Below, one piece after another: positions 5,604 to 12,876 of a DNA stretch of 14,618 nucleotides (positions within the stretch are counted from its first letter, which is position 1; every line of letters begins with the position of its first letter). The stretch is from Candidatus Agrococcus pullicola. Its GTDB lineage: Bacteria; Actinomycetota; Actinomycetes; Actinomycetales; Microbacteriaceae. Under the pieces are notes generated by a model. The model ran no database searches. It saw only the letters and a list, made by a program, of their open reading frames with translations, and was not told where the DNA came from. The translations under genes were made by a program, and so were the position numbers. The stretch is taken from the NCBI GenBank assembly GCA_019115685.1, contig DXDC01000175.1, positions 1 to 14,618 of the forward strand, read 5' to 3'.

Positions 5604-6926
5604 TTACCCGCGCGCCATCCGATCCCCGACCCACTTCGTAACACGTTCCAACGGCCCGCGGCCGAAGAATGCGATCCAGAGCGTGCATCCGGCGAGCAGA
5701 CCAGCAGTGGTCGCCCAGAACACGCCGGTGTCCTCAATGTAGCCGCCGGGGCCGCCGATGACGAAGATCGCCACGATTTGCGCCGAGTAGGCCGTCAGCG
5801 GCATCGCCCCCACTGCCGCGATGGGGATGAGCGGCCACCGCAGCCAGCGCCCCGTCAGGAGCAAGAGTCCGACGAGGGCCATGGCGAATCCACCGGAACC
5901 GACGACCTCCGCGGAACCGCCGCTGTGTGGGCTCGAATCGAGCAGCGCATCCAGGAGGCGGTCTGCCAGGCCGGCGCCCGCGACGGCGTCCGAGTACGCA
6001 TCCCAACCGGACGCGGACCACGATTCGTACTCTTCGGCCTCGTCGTATTCGGTGTTTAGCTCACCCTCCGGAGCGCACATCGTCCACCCGTCGTCGTAGA
6101 CCTCGCACTCCATGCCGGTGAGCTCGACATCTTCGCCGGGCAGGAGTTCGACGCCCGGATCGTACGGGGCGACGGTTTCGATGCCATCGACCGGTTCCTC
6201 CCACCCTGCCGTAGGGCCGTCCGCGGCTTCATACGCGGCGCCCGCCCCGTAGCCGACAGCGCTCAGCACGAGCCCGACGCCGAGCACGGTCGCGGCCGTC
6301 ATCCAGCGCCTGAGATCCGACCTGCCGATCGCAAGGCCCGCGAGCATCAGCGCTACCCACACCGGCAGCGAATACACGGTCTGCACGACCAACCCGAGGC
6401 CGGATGCGTAAGGCTCCAGCGTCACAACCTGCACGAGCACGAGCAGTGCCGGGCCGAGCAGCGCCAGCCCCGCAGACCAGAGCACGAGCGTGCGGCGTCT
6501 CGCACGCACGAACGGCAGAGCGACTACGTAGAGGATCCCGTACAGCGTCAGAATGATGAGCACGCTCGTGCCCAACTGCTCGAGCAGAAGCCCGATGATG
6601 AAGATCGTGATCCCCCGGCCGATCAGTTGCAGCCGGATGCGCGGCATCTGCTCACTGGTCGGGCGCTGCACACGCCCCGTCATCAGTGCGATCGAGATCC
6701 CGGCGAGCAGGGCGAACAGGATCGAGGGTCGTCCGTTGACCAGGTCAGCCCATGACGAGAGATCGCTCCAGCGGAAACCGGGGCCGGGTTCGGCGACATG
6801 CGCGGCGATCATCCCGATGACCGCGAGCCCTCTCGCGATGTCAAGCCCGACGAAGCGGGGTGGGGCGCTCGACGCGATGAGCCGCCGCCACGGAGACGCC
6901 TGCTGCGGGGATGCGATTACGGTCAC
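5604..6926 (-). CDS. DUF418 / heparan-alpha-glucosaminide N-acetyltransferase-like membrane protein
   Basis: This 440-residue polytopic protein begins, after a short cytosolic stretch, with RFVGLDIARGLAVIGMIAAH (about 24-43), the opening signature of DUF1624/DUF418 membrane proteins related to heparan-glucosaminide acetyltransferase. About ten hydrophobic segments follow. The C-terminal block has PHSGGSAEVVGSGGFA (333-348), PLTAYSAQ and GRGPLERVTKW, all typical of actinobacterial DUF418 proteins. Unusual is the loop at about 233-315: very acidic, Gly/Tyr/Trp-rich, with two cysteines (C274, C284) that could form a disulfide if the loop faces outside. It likely transfers an acyl group onto an envelope sugar or lipid, but activity is unproven. 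It starts 32 nt after the kinase stop, with its own candidate -10, so co-transcription plus an internal promoter is likely. A decayed relative lies at 1017-1097. Confidence 0.85.
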   Translation of the reverse strand: MTVIASPQQASPWRRLIASSAPPRFVGLDIARGLAVIGMIAAHVAEPGPGFRWSDLSSWADLVNGRPSILFALLAGISIALMTGRVQRPTSEQMPRIRLQLIGRGITIFIIGLLLEQLGTSVLIILTLYGILYVVALPFVRARRRTLVLWSAGLALLGPALLVLVQVVTLEPYASGLGLVVQTVYSLPVWVALMLAGLAIGRSDLRRWMTAATVLGVGLVLSAVGYGAGAAYEAADGPTAGWEEPVDGIETVAPYDPGVELLPGEDVELTGMECEVYDDGWTMCAPEGELNTEYDEAEEYESWSASGWDAYSDAVAGAGLADRLLDALLDSSPHSGGSAEVVGSGGFAMALVGLLLLTGRWLRWPLIPIAAVGAMPLTAYSAQIVAIFVIGGPGGYIEDTGVFWATTAGLLAGCTLWIAFFGRGPLERVTKWVGDRMARG

Positions 6927-6932
6927 CCCGTA

Positions 6933-6938
6933 AATATA
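6933..6938 (-). promoter_or_regulatory. Candidate -10 element (TATATT) of a leaderless DUF418 transcript
   Basis: On the minus strand TATATT lies 6 nt before the GTG start (6926-6924). It is in the 32-nt gap after the histidine kinase stop. No Shine-Dalgarno precedes the GTG. Any -35 box would lie within the last kinase codons and is not obvious. This is the strongest of the four leaderless-type -10 sites in the window. Confidence 0.55.
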
Positions 6939-6958
6939 GGGCCCGTGAGCGTGAACGA

Positions 6959-9028
6959 CTACCCGATCGGTAGCGTCGCGCTCAGCTCATAGCCGCCCTC
7001 TTCAATCGGCCCGGCCGACACCGACCCTCCCAGCGCCTCCACGCGATCCCGGATTCCGCTGAGCCCCAGCCCAGAGCCGGACGAGTCTCGGCCGACCAAC
7101 GCCTGATCGGGTATGCCGTTGATGACGCGGATGCGCAGTGCACCATTGTCCGTATCCAGTCGTACATCGATATCAGCGCCCGGAGAATGCCGCAGCGCGT
7201 TGCTGAGCGCCTCCTGCACCGTGCGGTACGCGGTCAGACCGGTCGCCGACGGCACCGAGGCAATGATAGGAGCGAGAACCCGCGGCGAGGCAGGCTCGTC
7301 ACCGACTCGAAAACCGATCGTTGCGCCCGAATATCGCGTGGCCTCGATCAATGTGTTGATCTGAGCGAGGTCAGGTTGCGGTGCCAGAGGAGCGTCATCT
7401 CCCGTGCGCAGCAGGCTGAGGAGACCCCGCATCTCCGTCAGAGCGCGCCTGGAGGCGTCACCCATCGATTCGAACTCGTCGGTTACCCTTTCGTCGAGCC
7501 CCTCGAGTCGATACTTCGCCGTCGTCGCCTGCACTCCGATAACCGACATCGAGTGAGCGACGACATCGTGCAGTTCCTGAGCGATGCGGTTGCGCTCCTC
7601 GAGCTCCTGGCGTTTCGCGATCTCCTCAGCACTGAGTTCGCGCTCTTGCCTAAGCGCGGCTCTGCCCAGGAGCAGCTGCCGCAACGATGACGATACCGCG
7701 AAGACGCCCCCGCCAACGCTGGCAAGGACGATGAGATTCGTCATCGCACTCTCGATCAACGCGTCACCGCTGTCAGCTGCCGAGAATAGCGGCAGCTCTC
7801 CCACAACGAGCAGCGCACCAATAGGGGCCGCGGCTCCTGCGAGCCAGTAGCCAGCGCCCCACCGCCAGCCGTTACGCATCGTGACCAGCGCCAACAGCAG
7901 GAAGTGCACGATCATCGTTATGACCGGCACCGGCATTGACGTCTCGCCGCCACCCGCCACCATCAACGGCGTTCCGATCATCGTCGCCGCCAAAACAGCG
8001 AGCCCCACCCAGGGCCAACGCACCGCTAGCAGCACGGCAGACGCCTGCATGATGGCCAAGATCATGGCCGCAATCACGGTCAAACCATGCACAGTGGCCA
8101 GCAAAGGCCAACTGATGACGACCGTGGTCACCGCGATCAGCCCGGCGACAATCCACGCCCACCCCGTCGGAGAGACGGCGCTCGTCACAACACTCATTCC
8201 CGACGATCCCGCCAGCAAATCTCTCTCAGTCGAGGCAGTTCGTGCGGGCGCCTGCCGGTTCGGCGAAGCATTCGACGGGCGCCGCGAAGGACTCCCCGGC
8301 CGCCCATCCTGCTCGGGCTGCGGCGTCCGGGGGCGAATGGCGCTCGCGATGCCGGACGATTCCATACCGTTCGTCAGCGCCGCTCTCGCGATCATCGCAT
8401 CCAGCCGCGCCAGCCCGCGCATCACGAACGGCAGCGTCACGAGCGCGACCGCGCCGATAATCACGTAGAAACCAACCTCGACCGGATAGCTGCGAGAGAT
8501 CTCCGCGGGGATAGCGCCGTTGCTCATGCCATCGAGCAGCCAGTGCGGCACCATGTCCCGTGTCGGAAGCGACCACCCCCACAGAGCGTACGTCAAGCCC
8601 CCCAACATGATTCCCCACCACGAGATCGCAATGGAGAACGTGATAGTTCGCAGCGGGAAGGCGATCAGGAGCTCGAAGACGAAATCGAGCCAGCGGCGTG
8701 CGTCAGTGAGCAGCCGAAGCCATCCCGCAAACCCTGGATCACGCTGTCGGTATCGCACCGGCTCGAAATCCACACCCCAAGCACGCAACCGCGCTCTCGA
8801 ACCATCGGCGAAGCCGCTGGCTACCACGAGCGTCAGCGGCAATATGAGCGCCCCGACCCAAATAATGATTGTGCTGACGCCGACTGCGAACATCGCCAGC
8901 AGAGTCACGAACGACGCGATCGCAATGAAGAATCCGGGAAACACGTACGCACTGTCGCGTCCAAGGCGTGCGATGATGCCATTGCGCGAACGCTTCGCGC
9001 TGCGGGGTTCTGCTTCGCTATCCATCAT
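6959..9028 (-). CDS. NarL-family sensor histidine kinase with two membrane sensor modules
   Basis: The 689-residue kinase starts with a module resembling the actinobacterial 'Sensor' domain (PF13796-like, about 24-215; DSAYVFPGFF and VASGFADGSRARLRAWG). A polar Ser/Pro/Arg linker (about 235-280) follows, then a second membrane module of about six helices (roughly 285-460). A coiled-coil-like stretch leads to the HisKA_3 dimerisation domain with phospho-acceptor H487 in ELHDVVAHSMSV, and a HATPase domain with N box (EALSNALRHS, about 606-615) and G box (SGSGLGLSGIRDR, about 649-661). Kinases with one such sensor are usually 400-450 residues, so this looks like a fusion. Start: the first ATG of MMDSEAE follows GGAG with 9-nt spacing. 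It is divergent from its probable partner regulator and upstream of the DUF418 gene. The signal is unknown; an envelope stress is plausible. Confidence 0.92.
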   Translation of the reverse strand: MMDSEAEPRSAKRSRNGIIARLGRDSAYVFPGFFIAIASFVTLLAMFAVGVSTIIIWVGALILPLTLVVASGFADGSRARLRAWGVDFEPVRYRQRDPGFAGWLRLLTDARRWLDFVFELLIAFPLRTITFSIAISWWGIMLGGLTYALWGWSLPTRDMVPHWLLDGMSNGAIPAEISRSYPVEVGFYVIIGAVALVTLPFVMRGLARLDAMIARAALTNGMESSGIASAIRPRTPQPEQDGRPGSPSRRPSNASPNRQAPARTASTERDLLAGSSGMSVVTSAVSPTGWAWIVAGLIAVTTVVISWPLLATVHGLTVIAAMILAIMQASAVLLAVRWPWVGLAVLAATMIGTPLMVAGGGETSMPVPVITMIVHFLLLALVTMRNGWRWGAGYWLAGAAAPIGALLVVGELPLFSAADSGDALIESAMTNLIVLASVGGGVFAVSSSLRQLLLGRAALRQERELSAEEIAKRQELEERNRIAQELHDVVAHSMSVIGVQATTAKYRLEGLDERVTDEFESMGDASRRALTEMRGLLSLLRTGDDAPLAPQPDLAQINTLIEATRYSGATIGFRVGDEPASPRVLAPIIASVPSATGLTAYRTVQEALSNALRHSPGADIDVRLDTDNGALRIRVINGIPDQALVGRDSSGSGLGLSGIRDRVEALGGSVSAGPIEEGGYELSATLPIG

Positions 9029-9184
9029 GTCGATTGTCTCCTACCTTCTCACCAACATCCCCGCACTGCACCTGGGCCCTTTGTGCCCCAACGTCGCGTA
9101 TTGCTGGGCGCGCGTCTTGCGAGACCTTCACTTTGCCGAACCGGCCGTGTCAAGTCCTCACCCTGCCGGCCGAATCCGCAGTAA

Positions 9185-9194
9185 CTCTCGAGAG
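9185..9194. promoter_or_regulatory. Perfect 10-bp palindrome in the kinase/regulator divergent spacer
   Basis: CTCTCGAGAG lies in the 221-bp spacer between the divergent histidine kinase and response regulator, about 43 bp upstream of the regulator -10-like box. A short palindrome there could be a binding site for the regulator itself or be chance. It is the only strong dyad I found in the spacer. Confidence 0.3.
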
Positions 9195-9236
9195 GGATAT
9201 CCGCCGTTCTCCCCCGTCTACCGAAAGCCGCTGTGC

Positions 9237-9242
9237 TACGTT
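9237..9242 (+). promoter_or_regulatory. Candidate -10 element (TACGTT) of a leaderless response regulator transcript
   Basis: TACGTT is 7 nt before ATG 9250, the same geometry as TACGAT before the DedA gene. There is no Shine-Dalgarno before the ATG. No convincing -35 box is visible. Confidence 0.4.
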
Positions 9243-9249
9243 CGGCATC

Positions 9250-9933
9250 ATGACCGAGCCTGCCTCCGAGAGCACAATCCGAGTCATGATCGTCGACGAT
9301 CAGGCAATGGTGCGTCAAGGATTCGCCGCACTACTGGACTCGCAGACCGATCTGTCGGTCGTCGCGACCGCCTCGGACGGCGATGAGGTGGTCGAGCTCG
9401 TCCGTCGCACGAGCCCTGACGTCATCCTGATGGATATCCGCATGCCAACTATGAACGGCCTCGACGCAACGCGAGCCGTGCTCGCGATGCCGGGCATGCA
9501 GCATCCACGCATCATCATCCTCACGACCTTCGACGCCGACGAGTACGTGTTCTCCGCTCTTCGCGCCGGAGCAAGCGGGTTCGTACTCAAAGACGCGAGC
9601 GCCGACGATCTCGTGAGCGCCGTCCGCGTAGTTGCGGGAGGGGATGCCCTGCTCGCGCCGTCCGTGACGAGTCGGCTGATCGCCGATTACGCCCAGCGAC
9701 CCGAGCCCCGCCAGGACACCGCACGCATCGCGGCCCTGACGGAACGCGAGATCGGCGTAATGCGGGAAATCGCAACCGGTAAATCGAACGCCGAGATCGC
9801 CGGCGAGCTCTTCGTCTCGGAACAAACCGTGAAGACCCACGTCTCACGCATCCTGAGCAAGCTGTCGCTGCGCGATCGCACGCAGATCGTCGTCACGGCC
9901 TACGAATCCGGCCTCGTCTCGGCAAACCGCTGA
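9250..9933 (+). CDS. NarL/LuxR-family response regulator
   Basis: The product is 227 residues. The receiver domain (about 10-127) has the acidic pair D16-D17, phospho-acceptor D62 (in ILMDIRMP), the T92/T93 switch position and K114 (in FVLKDAS). The LuxR-type helix-turn-helix covers about 162-222 (LTEREIGVMREIATGKSNAEIAGELF, with SEQTVKTHVSRIL). The frame is open further upstream to 9034, but the added residues look like translated spacer. The receiver begins at the expected distance from ATG 9250 and a -10-like box sits 7 nt before it. It is divergent from the histidine kinase, its likely phosphodonor because both are of the NarL class. Targets may include the flanking DUF418 and acyltransferase genes (inference from position only). 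Confidence 0.93.
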   Translation: MTEPASESTIRVMIVDDQAMVRQGFAALLDSQTDLSVVATASDGDEVVELVRRTSPDVILMDIRMPTMNGLDATRAVLAMPGMQHPRIIILTTFDADEYVFSALRAGASGFVLKDASADDLVSAVRVVAGGDALLAPSVTSRLIADYAQRPEPRQDTARIAALTEREIGVMREIATGKSNAEIAGELFVSEQTVKTHVSRILSKLSLRDRTQIVVTAYESGLVSANR

Positions 9934-10141
9934 CTCGCCGGAAGGCAACGACGGTTATGGATGCCGACGTCTTCCAGAACCGTAAGACCCTTCCTGCGCA
10001 CGCTGCGCCGCGTCCAGCACGCGACCGGCGTCCCTCACGCCTCCGCCGAGTTCACGAATCACTCTTTAGTAGGGGGCGATTCACACCCTCAGCATGATGT
10101 GCAACACCACTGCTCCCCCGTAGCTTCGCAGCATCACGAAC

Positions 10142-10147
10142 GCAAGG
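10142..10147 (+). promoter_or_regulatory. Shine-Dalgarno AAGGAG for the acyltransferase start
   Basis: Within the run AACGCAAGGAGCAGCAATGG, AAGGAG precedes ATG 10155 by about 7 nt, which fixes the start. The 221-bp spacer back to the response regulator stop holds no gene that I can support and no clear promoter hexamers. Confidence 0.65.
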
Positions 10148-10154
10148 AGCAGCA

Positions 10155-11516
10155 ATGGCACTGGACATCGCGCCGATCCCCGGCCGACGGCACTCCGGTT
10201 TGACGGGTCGCACGTACACACCGGCGCCAGCCGCAACCGCCGACGCCAATACCTCGGTTGCCACCAAGCGAGACGGAGCGATCGATGCCGTCCGCACCGT
10301 GTGCCTATTGGGTGTGGTTGTTCTGCACGCGCTCATGGTCGGGGCATCCCCGGCAGCGGATGGCACGCTCGCGACCTCCGTCGCAATGCACGGCAACGCG
10401 TGGTTCGCGCCCATGACCTGGATCCTGCAGGTCATGCCGATGTTCTTCATCGCCGGCGGGTTCGCCTCCCTCGCCCAGTGGCGGCGGGTGCGCGAGCGCG
10501 GCGGGCACTGGACTCAGTATGCGGCCCTCCGCATCGGGCGTCTGCTCATCCCCGCGGCGATCATGATCTTCGCGGTCGGCACGGTGATCGCCATAGCAAC
10601 GGCTTCGGGCCTCAACCCTGATCTCGCTGCTGAAGCCGGATACCGCATAGGGCAGCCGCTCTGGTTTCTGGCTGTCTACCTGGGCGTCAGCGGGCTCGTA
10701 CCGGCCATGGCGCACCTGCACGATCGCGCCCCCGCCCTTACGCTCGCCGCACTCGCAGCGGGCATCGTCGCGGTCGACGTGACCCGCCTCGTCAGCAGTA
10801 TCGAAGGCATCGGTTTCCTCAACCTCGCCTTCGCATGGTTGTTCGCGCAGCAGCTCGGGTTCGCGCTGCAGGACGGATGGGCGTCCGCTTGGTCGCGCCG
10901 CTCGCTGTTCGCGGGGTTGGGCGGTGCCGTCGGAGCCATCGCCTTGCTCGTCACGCTCGGCCCATGGTCGGCAGACCTCATCACAAACCTCAATCCTCCA
11001 ACCATCGTGCTGTCGTTGCTCGCGGTGGCCCACTGGTTCCTGCTCCGACTCGTCAAACCCGCGCTCGACCGACGCCTCGCCGAGCCGCGCGCGATCCGTG
11101 CTCTATCGGCGGCCAACCCTCTCGCAATGACGGTGTACCTCTGGCACATGCCGATCGTCATGGTGCTCGTCGGCGGAATGTGGGCGGCGGGGCTGCCGCT
11201 CCCCGAACCGCATTCGGGCGCGTGGTGGGCGACGCGGCTCCCTTGGCTGCTGACGATCATCGTGCTCGTCGTCGCTGCGGCTCCCACGCTGTCGCGCATC
11301 GAGCGCATCCGTCTTCCCTCCGCCGACCGGCTGCCTGCCTGGCGAGCTGTCGCCATGATCGCGCTCTCGGTCACAGGGGTCGCCGTCGTCCTGCTCTCCG
11401 GGCTCGGCAACTTCGCGGCGGTACTCATAGGGACAGGATGCGCGGCCCTGGCAATCGCCTGCTCGCTGCGCACCCCCACCGATCACCCCGACGCGAGACG
11501 GAAACGGCACGCGTAG
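10155..11516 (+). CDS. Acyltransferase-3 family membrane protein
   Basis: This 453-residue polytopic protein fits the acyltransferase-3 (PF01757) family, which moves acyl groups across or onto envelope glycans and other acceptors. After a soluble N-terminal stretch of about 40 residues comes the signature RDGAIDAVRTVCLLGVVVLH, with D44, R47 and the family histidine H58. MPMFFIAGGFASL and RIGRLLIPA follow, then several further helices, with MTVYLWHMPIVMVLVGG in the C-terminal third, another typical block. The C-terminus is short and basic. About ten membrane segments are visible. It follows the response regulator on the same strand after 221 bp and is convergent with the MFS gene. The acceptor is unknown. 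It is not homologous in sequence to the DUF418 protein on the other side of the signalling pair, although both belong to membrane acyl-transfer-like groups. Confidence 0.88.
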   Translation: MALDIAPIPGRRHSGLTGRTYTPAPAATADANTSVATKRDGAIDAVRTVCLLGVVVLHALMVGASPAADGTLATSVAMHGNAWFAPMTWILQVMPMFFIAGGFASLAQWRRVRERGGHWTQYAALRIGRLLIPAAIMIFAVGTVIAIATASGLNPDLAAEAGYRIGQPLWFLAVYLGVSGLVPAMAHLHDRAPALTLAALAAGIVAVDVTRLVSSIEGIGFLNLAFAWLFAQQLGFALQDGWASAWSRRSLFAGLGGAVGAIALLVTLGPWSADLITNLNPPTIVLSLLAVAHWFLLRLVKPALDRRLAEPRAIRALSAANPLAMTVYLWHMPIVMVLVGGMWAAGLPLPEPHSGAWWATRLPWLLTIIVLVVAAAPTLSRIERIRLPSADRLPAWRAVAMIALSVTGVAVVLLSGLGNFAAVLIGTGCAALAIACSLRTPTDHPDARRKRHA

Positions 11517-11532
11517 ACACCCGGGGCGGGTC

Positions 11533-11548
11533 GGGCATTTCCCAAATA
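11533..11548. repeat. Degenerate half-copy of the palindromic repeat arm
   Basis: GGGCATTTCCCAAATA resembles the right arm of the adjacent full element (AGGCATTTCCCGAATA). It could pair with the element's left arm (TATTCGGGAAACGCC, 11563 onward), about 13 of 15 positions, giving a hairpin that excludes the main one. It lies 17 nt after the acyltransferase stop. Confidence 0.6.
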
Positions 11549-11561
11549 AGTAGGGATCTTG

Positions 11562-11614
11562 CTATTCGGGAAACGCCTGTCGAGCATGCTGCTGAATAGG
11601 CATTTCCCGAATAG
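11562..11614. repeat. Palindromic repeat element, copy A (inverted relative to copies B and C)
   Basis: Arms CTATTCGGGAAACGCCT (11562-11578) and AGGCATTTCCCGAATAG (11598-11614) are inverted repeats of 17 bp with one mismatch, around a 19-nt centre containing GAGCATGCTGCTG. The reverse complement of that core, CAGCAGCATGCTC, is present in copies B and C, so A has the opposite orientation. On the minus strand the mismatch becomes a G-U pair and the stem is complete. It sits 46 nt past the acyltransferase stop and 30 nt beyond the MFS stop, so it can serve as a bidirectional terminator for these convergent genes as well as being a dispersed repeat. Confidence 0.85.
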
Positions 11615-11643
11615 TGGAGTCGAGACGCCGAGCCGCGGTCCGG

Positions 11644-12876
11644 CTAAGAACGCACGTTGATGGGGCCCGTACCCGGTTCTTCGTCAGGGAGCGGGCCGAT
11701 GCTCCTGGGCCGCACGATCGTCCAGAGCACGACGATCGCGAGTAGCGCACAGATGGCGATCGCACCCGACATCGGAATCGCGCTCGTGACAGCGAACAGC
11801 CCGATGATGGGGCCGATTGCCGCAGCTCCCAGCATGCCGGTCGCACCGAGCAGGCTCGCGGCAGTTCCCGCGTCGCGGCCGTGACGCCCCAATCCGAGCG
11901 CCTGGATCGCCGGAGTCGTGAGCCCCAGCCCGAACTCGTACACGAATAGCAGCACGATCAGTACCGCAACGTGCGGGTGCGTCAGTGAGACAGCGAACAT
12001 CGTGGTGCCGACCACGAGCATGTACGCGGTCGAAACGATGAGCGTGACCTGCGGGCCCCACTTCGTCGAGATCTTCGGTGATACCTGTGACCCGGTCACA
12101 ACACCGATAGCGCACACTGCGAATACGGCACCGAACTGCAGCTCTGAGAACCCGTACACGCCCTGCAGCACGAGGGATGCGCTGGCAAGGTAGGCGAACA
12201 GACCTCCCCAGTTCGCGAGCGCCAGCAGCAGCACACCAACGTAGACACGGTCGCTGAGCACGCGCTGATACCGGCGCAAGAAGGGCTCGGCGGTTCCGAG
12301 CCCCTGGCCTCTCGGACGGGTCTCGCGCAGCACGACCAACTGCAGCACGATCATCAGCGCGCCGTAGGCGGCGAGCACGACGAACATCCCGCGCCAATTG
12401 ATGACCGTCAACAGTGCCGAGCCCACGATCGGGGCGACGACCGGGGCCGCTCCCATGACGAGCATGAGGCGACTCAGGGCCACGATCAACTGATTGCCGG
12501 AGAAGAGGTCACGGATCATCGCCATCGCGACAACGGCGCCGCCGGCGGCCCCGAGCCCCTGGAAGACGCGCAGCAGCGACAGCACTTCGATGGTCGGAGC
12601 CAGCGCGACACCGATCGACGCCGCTACGTGCAGCGCGTTCGCACCGAGCAGCGGCCACCGCCTGCCGACGCGATCGCTGAGCGGCCCGACGAACAGCTGC
12701 CCCATGGCGAACCCGAGCGTTGTTGCGGCGAGGGTCAGCTGCACCTGCCCGTCGGCAACGCTGAACTCTTCCCGCAGTTGTGGGAATGCGGGCAGGTACA
12801 TGTCGATCGTGAACGGACCGAGCCCCGTGAGCAGACCGAGCGCCAGAATGATGGCGACTCGTCTGCCCTTACTCAA
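11644..12876 (-). CDS. Bcr/CflA-type MFS drug-resistance transporter
   Basis: The 410-residue protein has the 12-helix major facilitator pattern. GPFTIDMYLPAFPQL (about 20-34) in helix 1 is the Bcr/CflA hallmark. Motif A, GPLSDRVGRRWPLL (64-77), follows helix 2, VFQGLGAAGGAV is in helix 4, and the antiporter-type segment MGAAPVVAPIVGSALL is in helix 5. It probably exports a small molecule in exchange for protons; members are known for bicyclomycin, chloramphenicol and sulfonamide efflux, but the substrate cannot be read from sequence. Start is TTG at 12876: TTGAGTAA holds both this start and the TAA stop of the upstream amidohydrolase, an 8-nt overlap that implies translational coupling. The pairing with a hydrolase suggests joint handling of one compound. 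Confidence 0.9.
   Translation of the reverse strand: MSKGRRVAIILALGLLTGLGPFTIDMYLPAFPQLREEFSVADGQVQLTLAATTLGFAMGQLFVGPLSDRVGRRWPLLGANALHVAASIGVALAPTIEVLSLLRVFQGLGAAGGAVVAMAMIRDLFSGNQLIVALSRLMLVMGAAPVVAPIVGSALLTVINWRGMFVVLAAYGALMIVLQLVVLRETRPRGQGLGTAEPFLRRYQRVLSDRVYVGVLLLALANWGGLFAYLASASLVLQGVYGFSELQFGAVFAVCAIGVVTGSQVSPKISTKWGPQVTLIVSTAYMLVVGTTMFAVSLTHPHVAVLIVLLFVYEFGLGLTTPAIQALGLGRHGRDAGTAASLLGATGMLGAAAIGPIIGLFAVTSAIPMSGAIAICALLAIVVLWTIVRPRSIGPLPDEEPGTGPINVRS

Noticed and set aside
8087..9184. Plus-strand open frame of 365 codons opposite the histidine kinase
   Set aside because: The product is rich in Arg, Pro and Gln with no fold signal; the kinase on the other strand has all catalytic motifs.
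9034..9249. N-terminal extension of the response regulator
   Set aside because: The extra residues look like translated spacer, receiver domains start near ATG 9250, and a -10-like box precedes that ATG.
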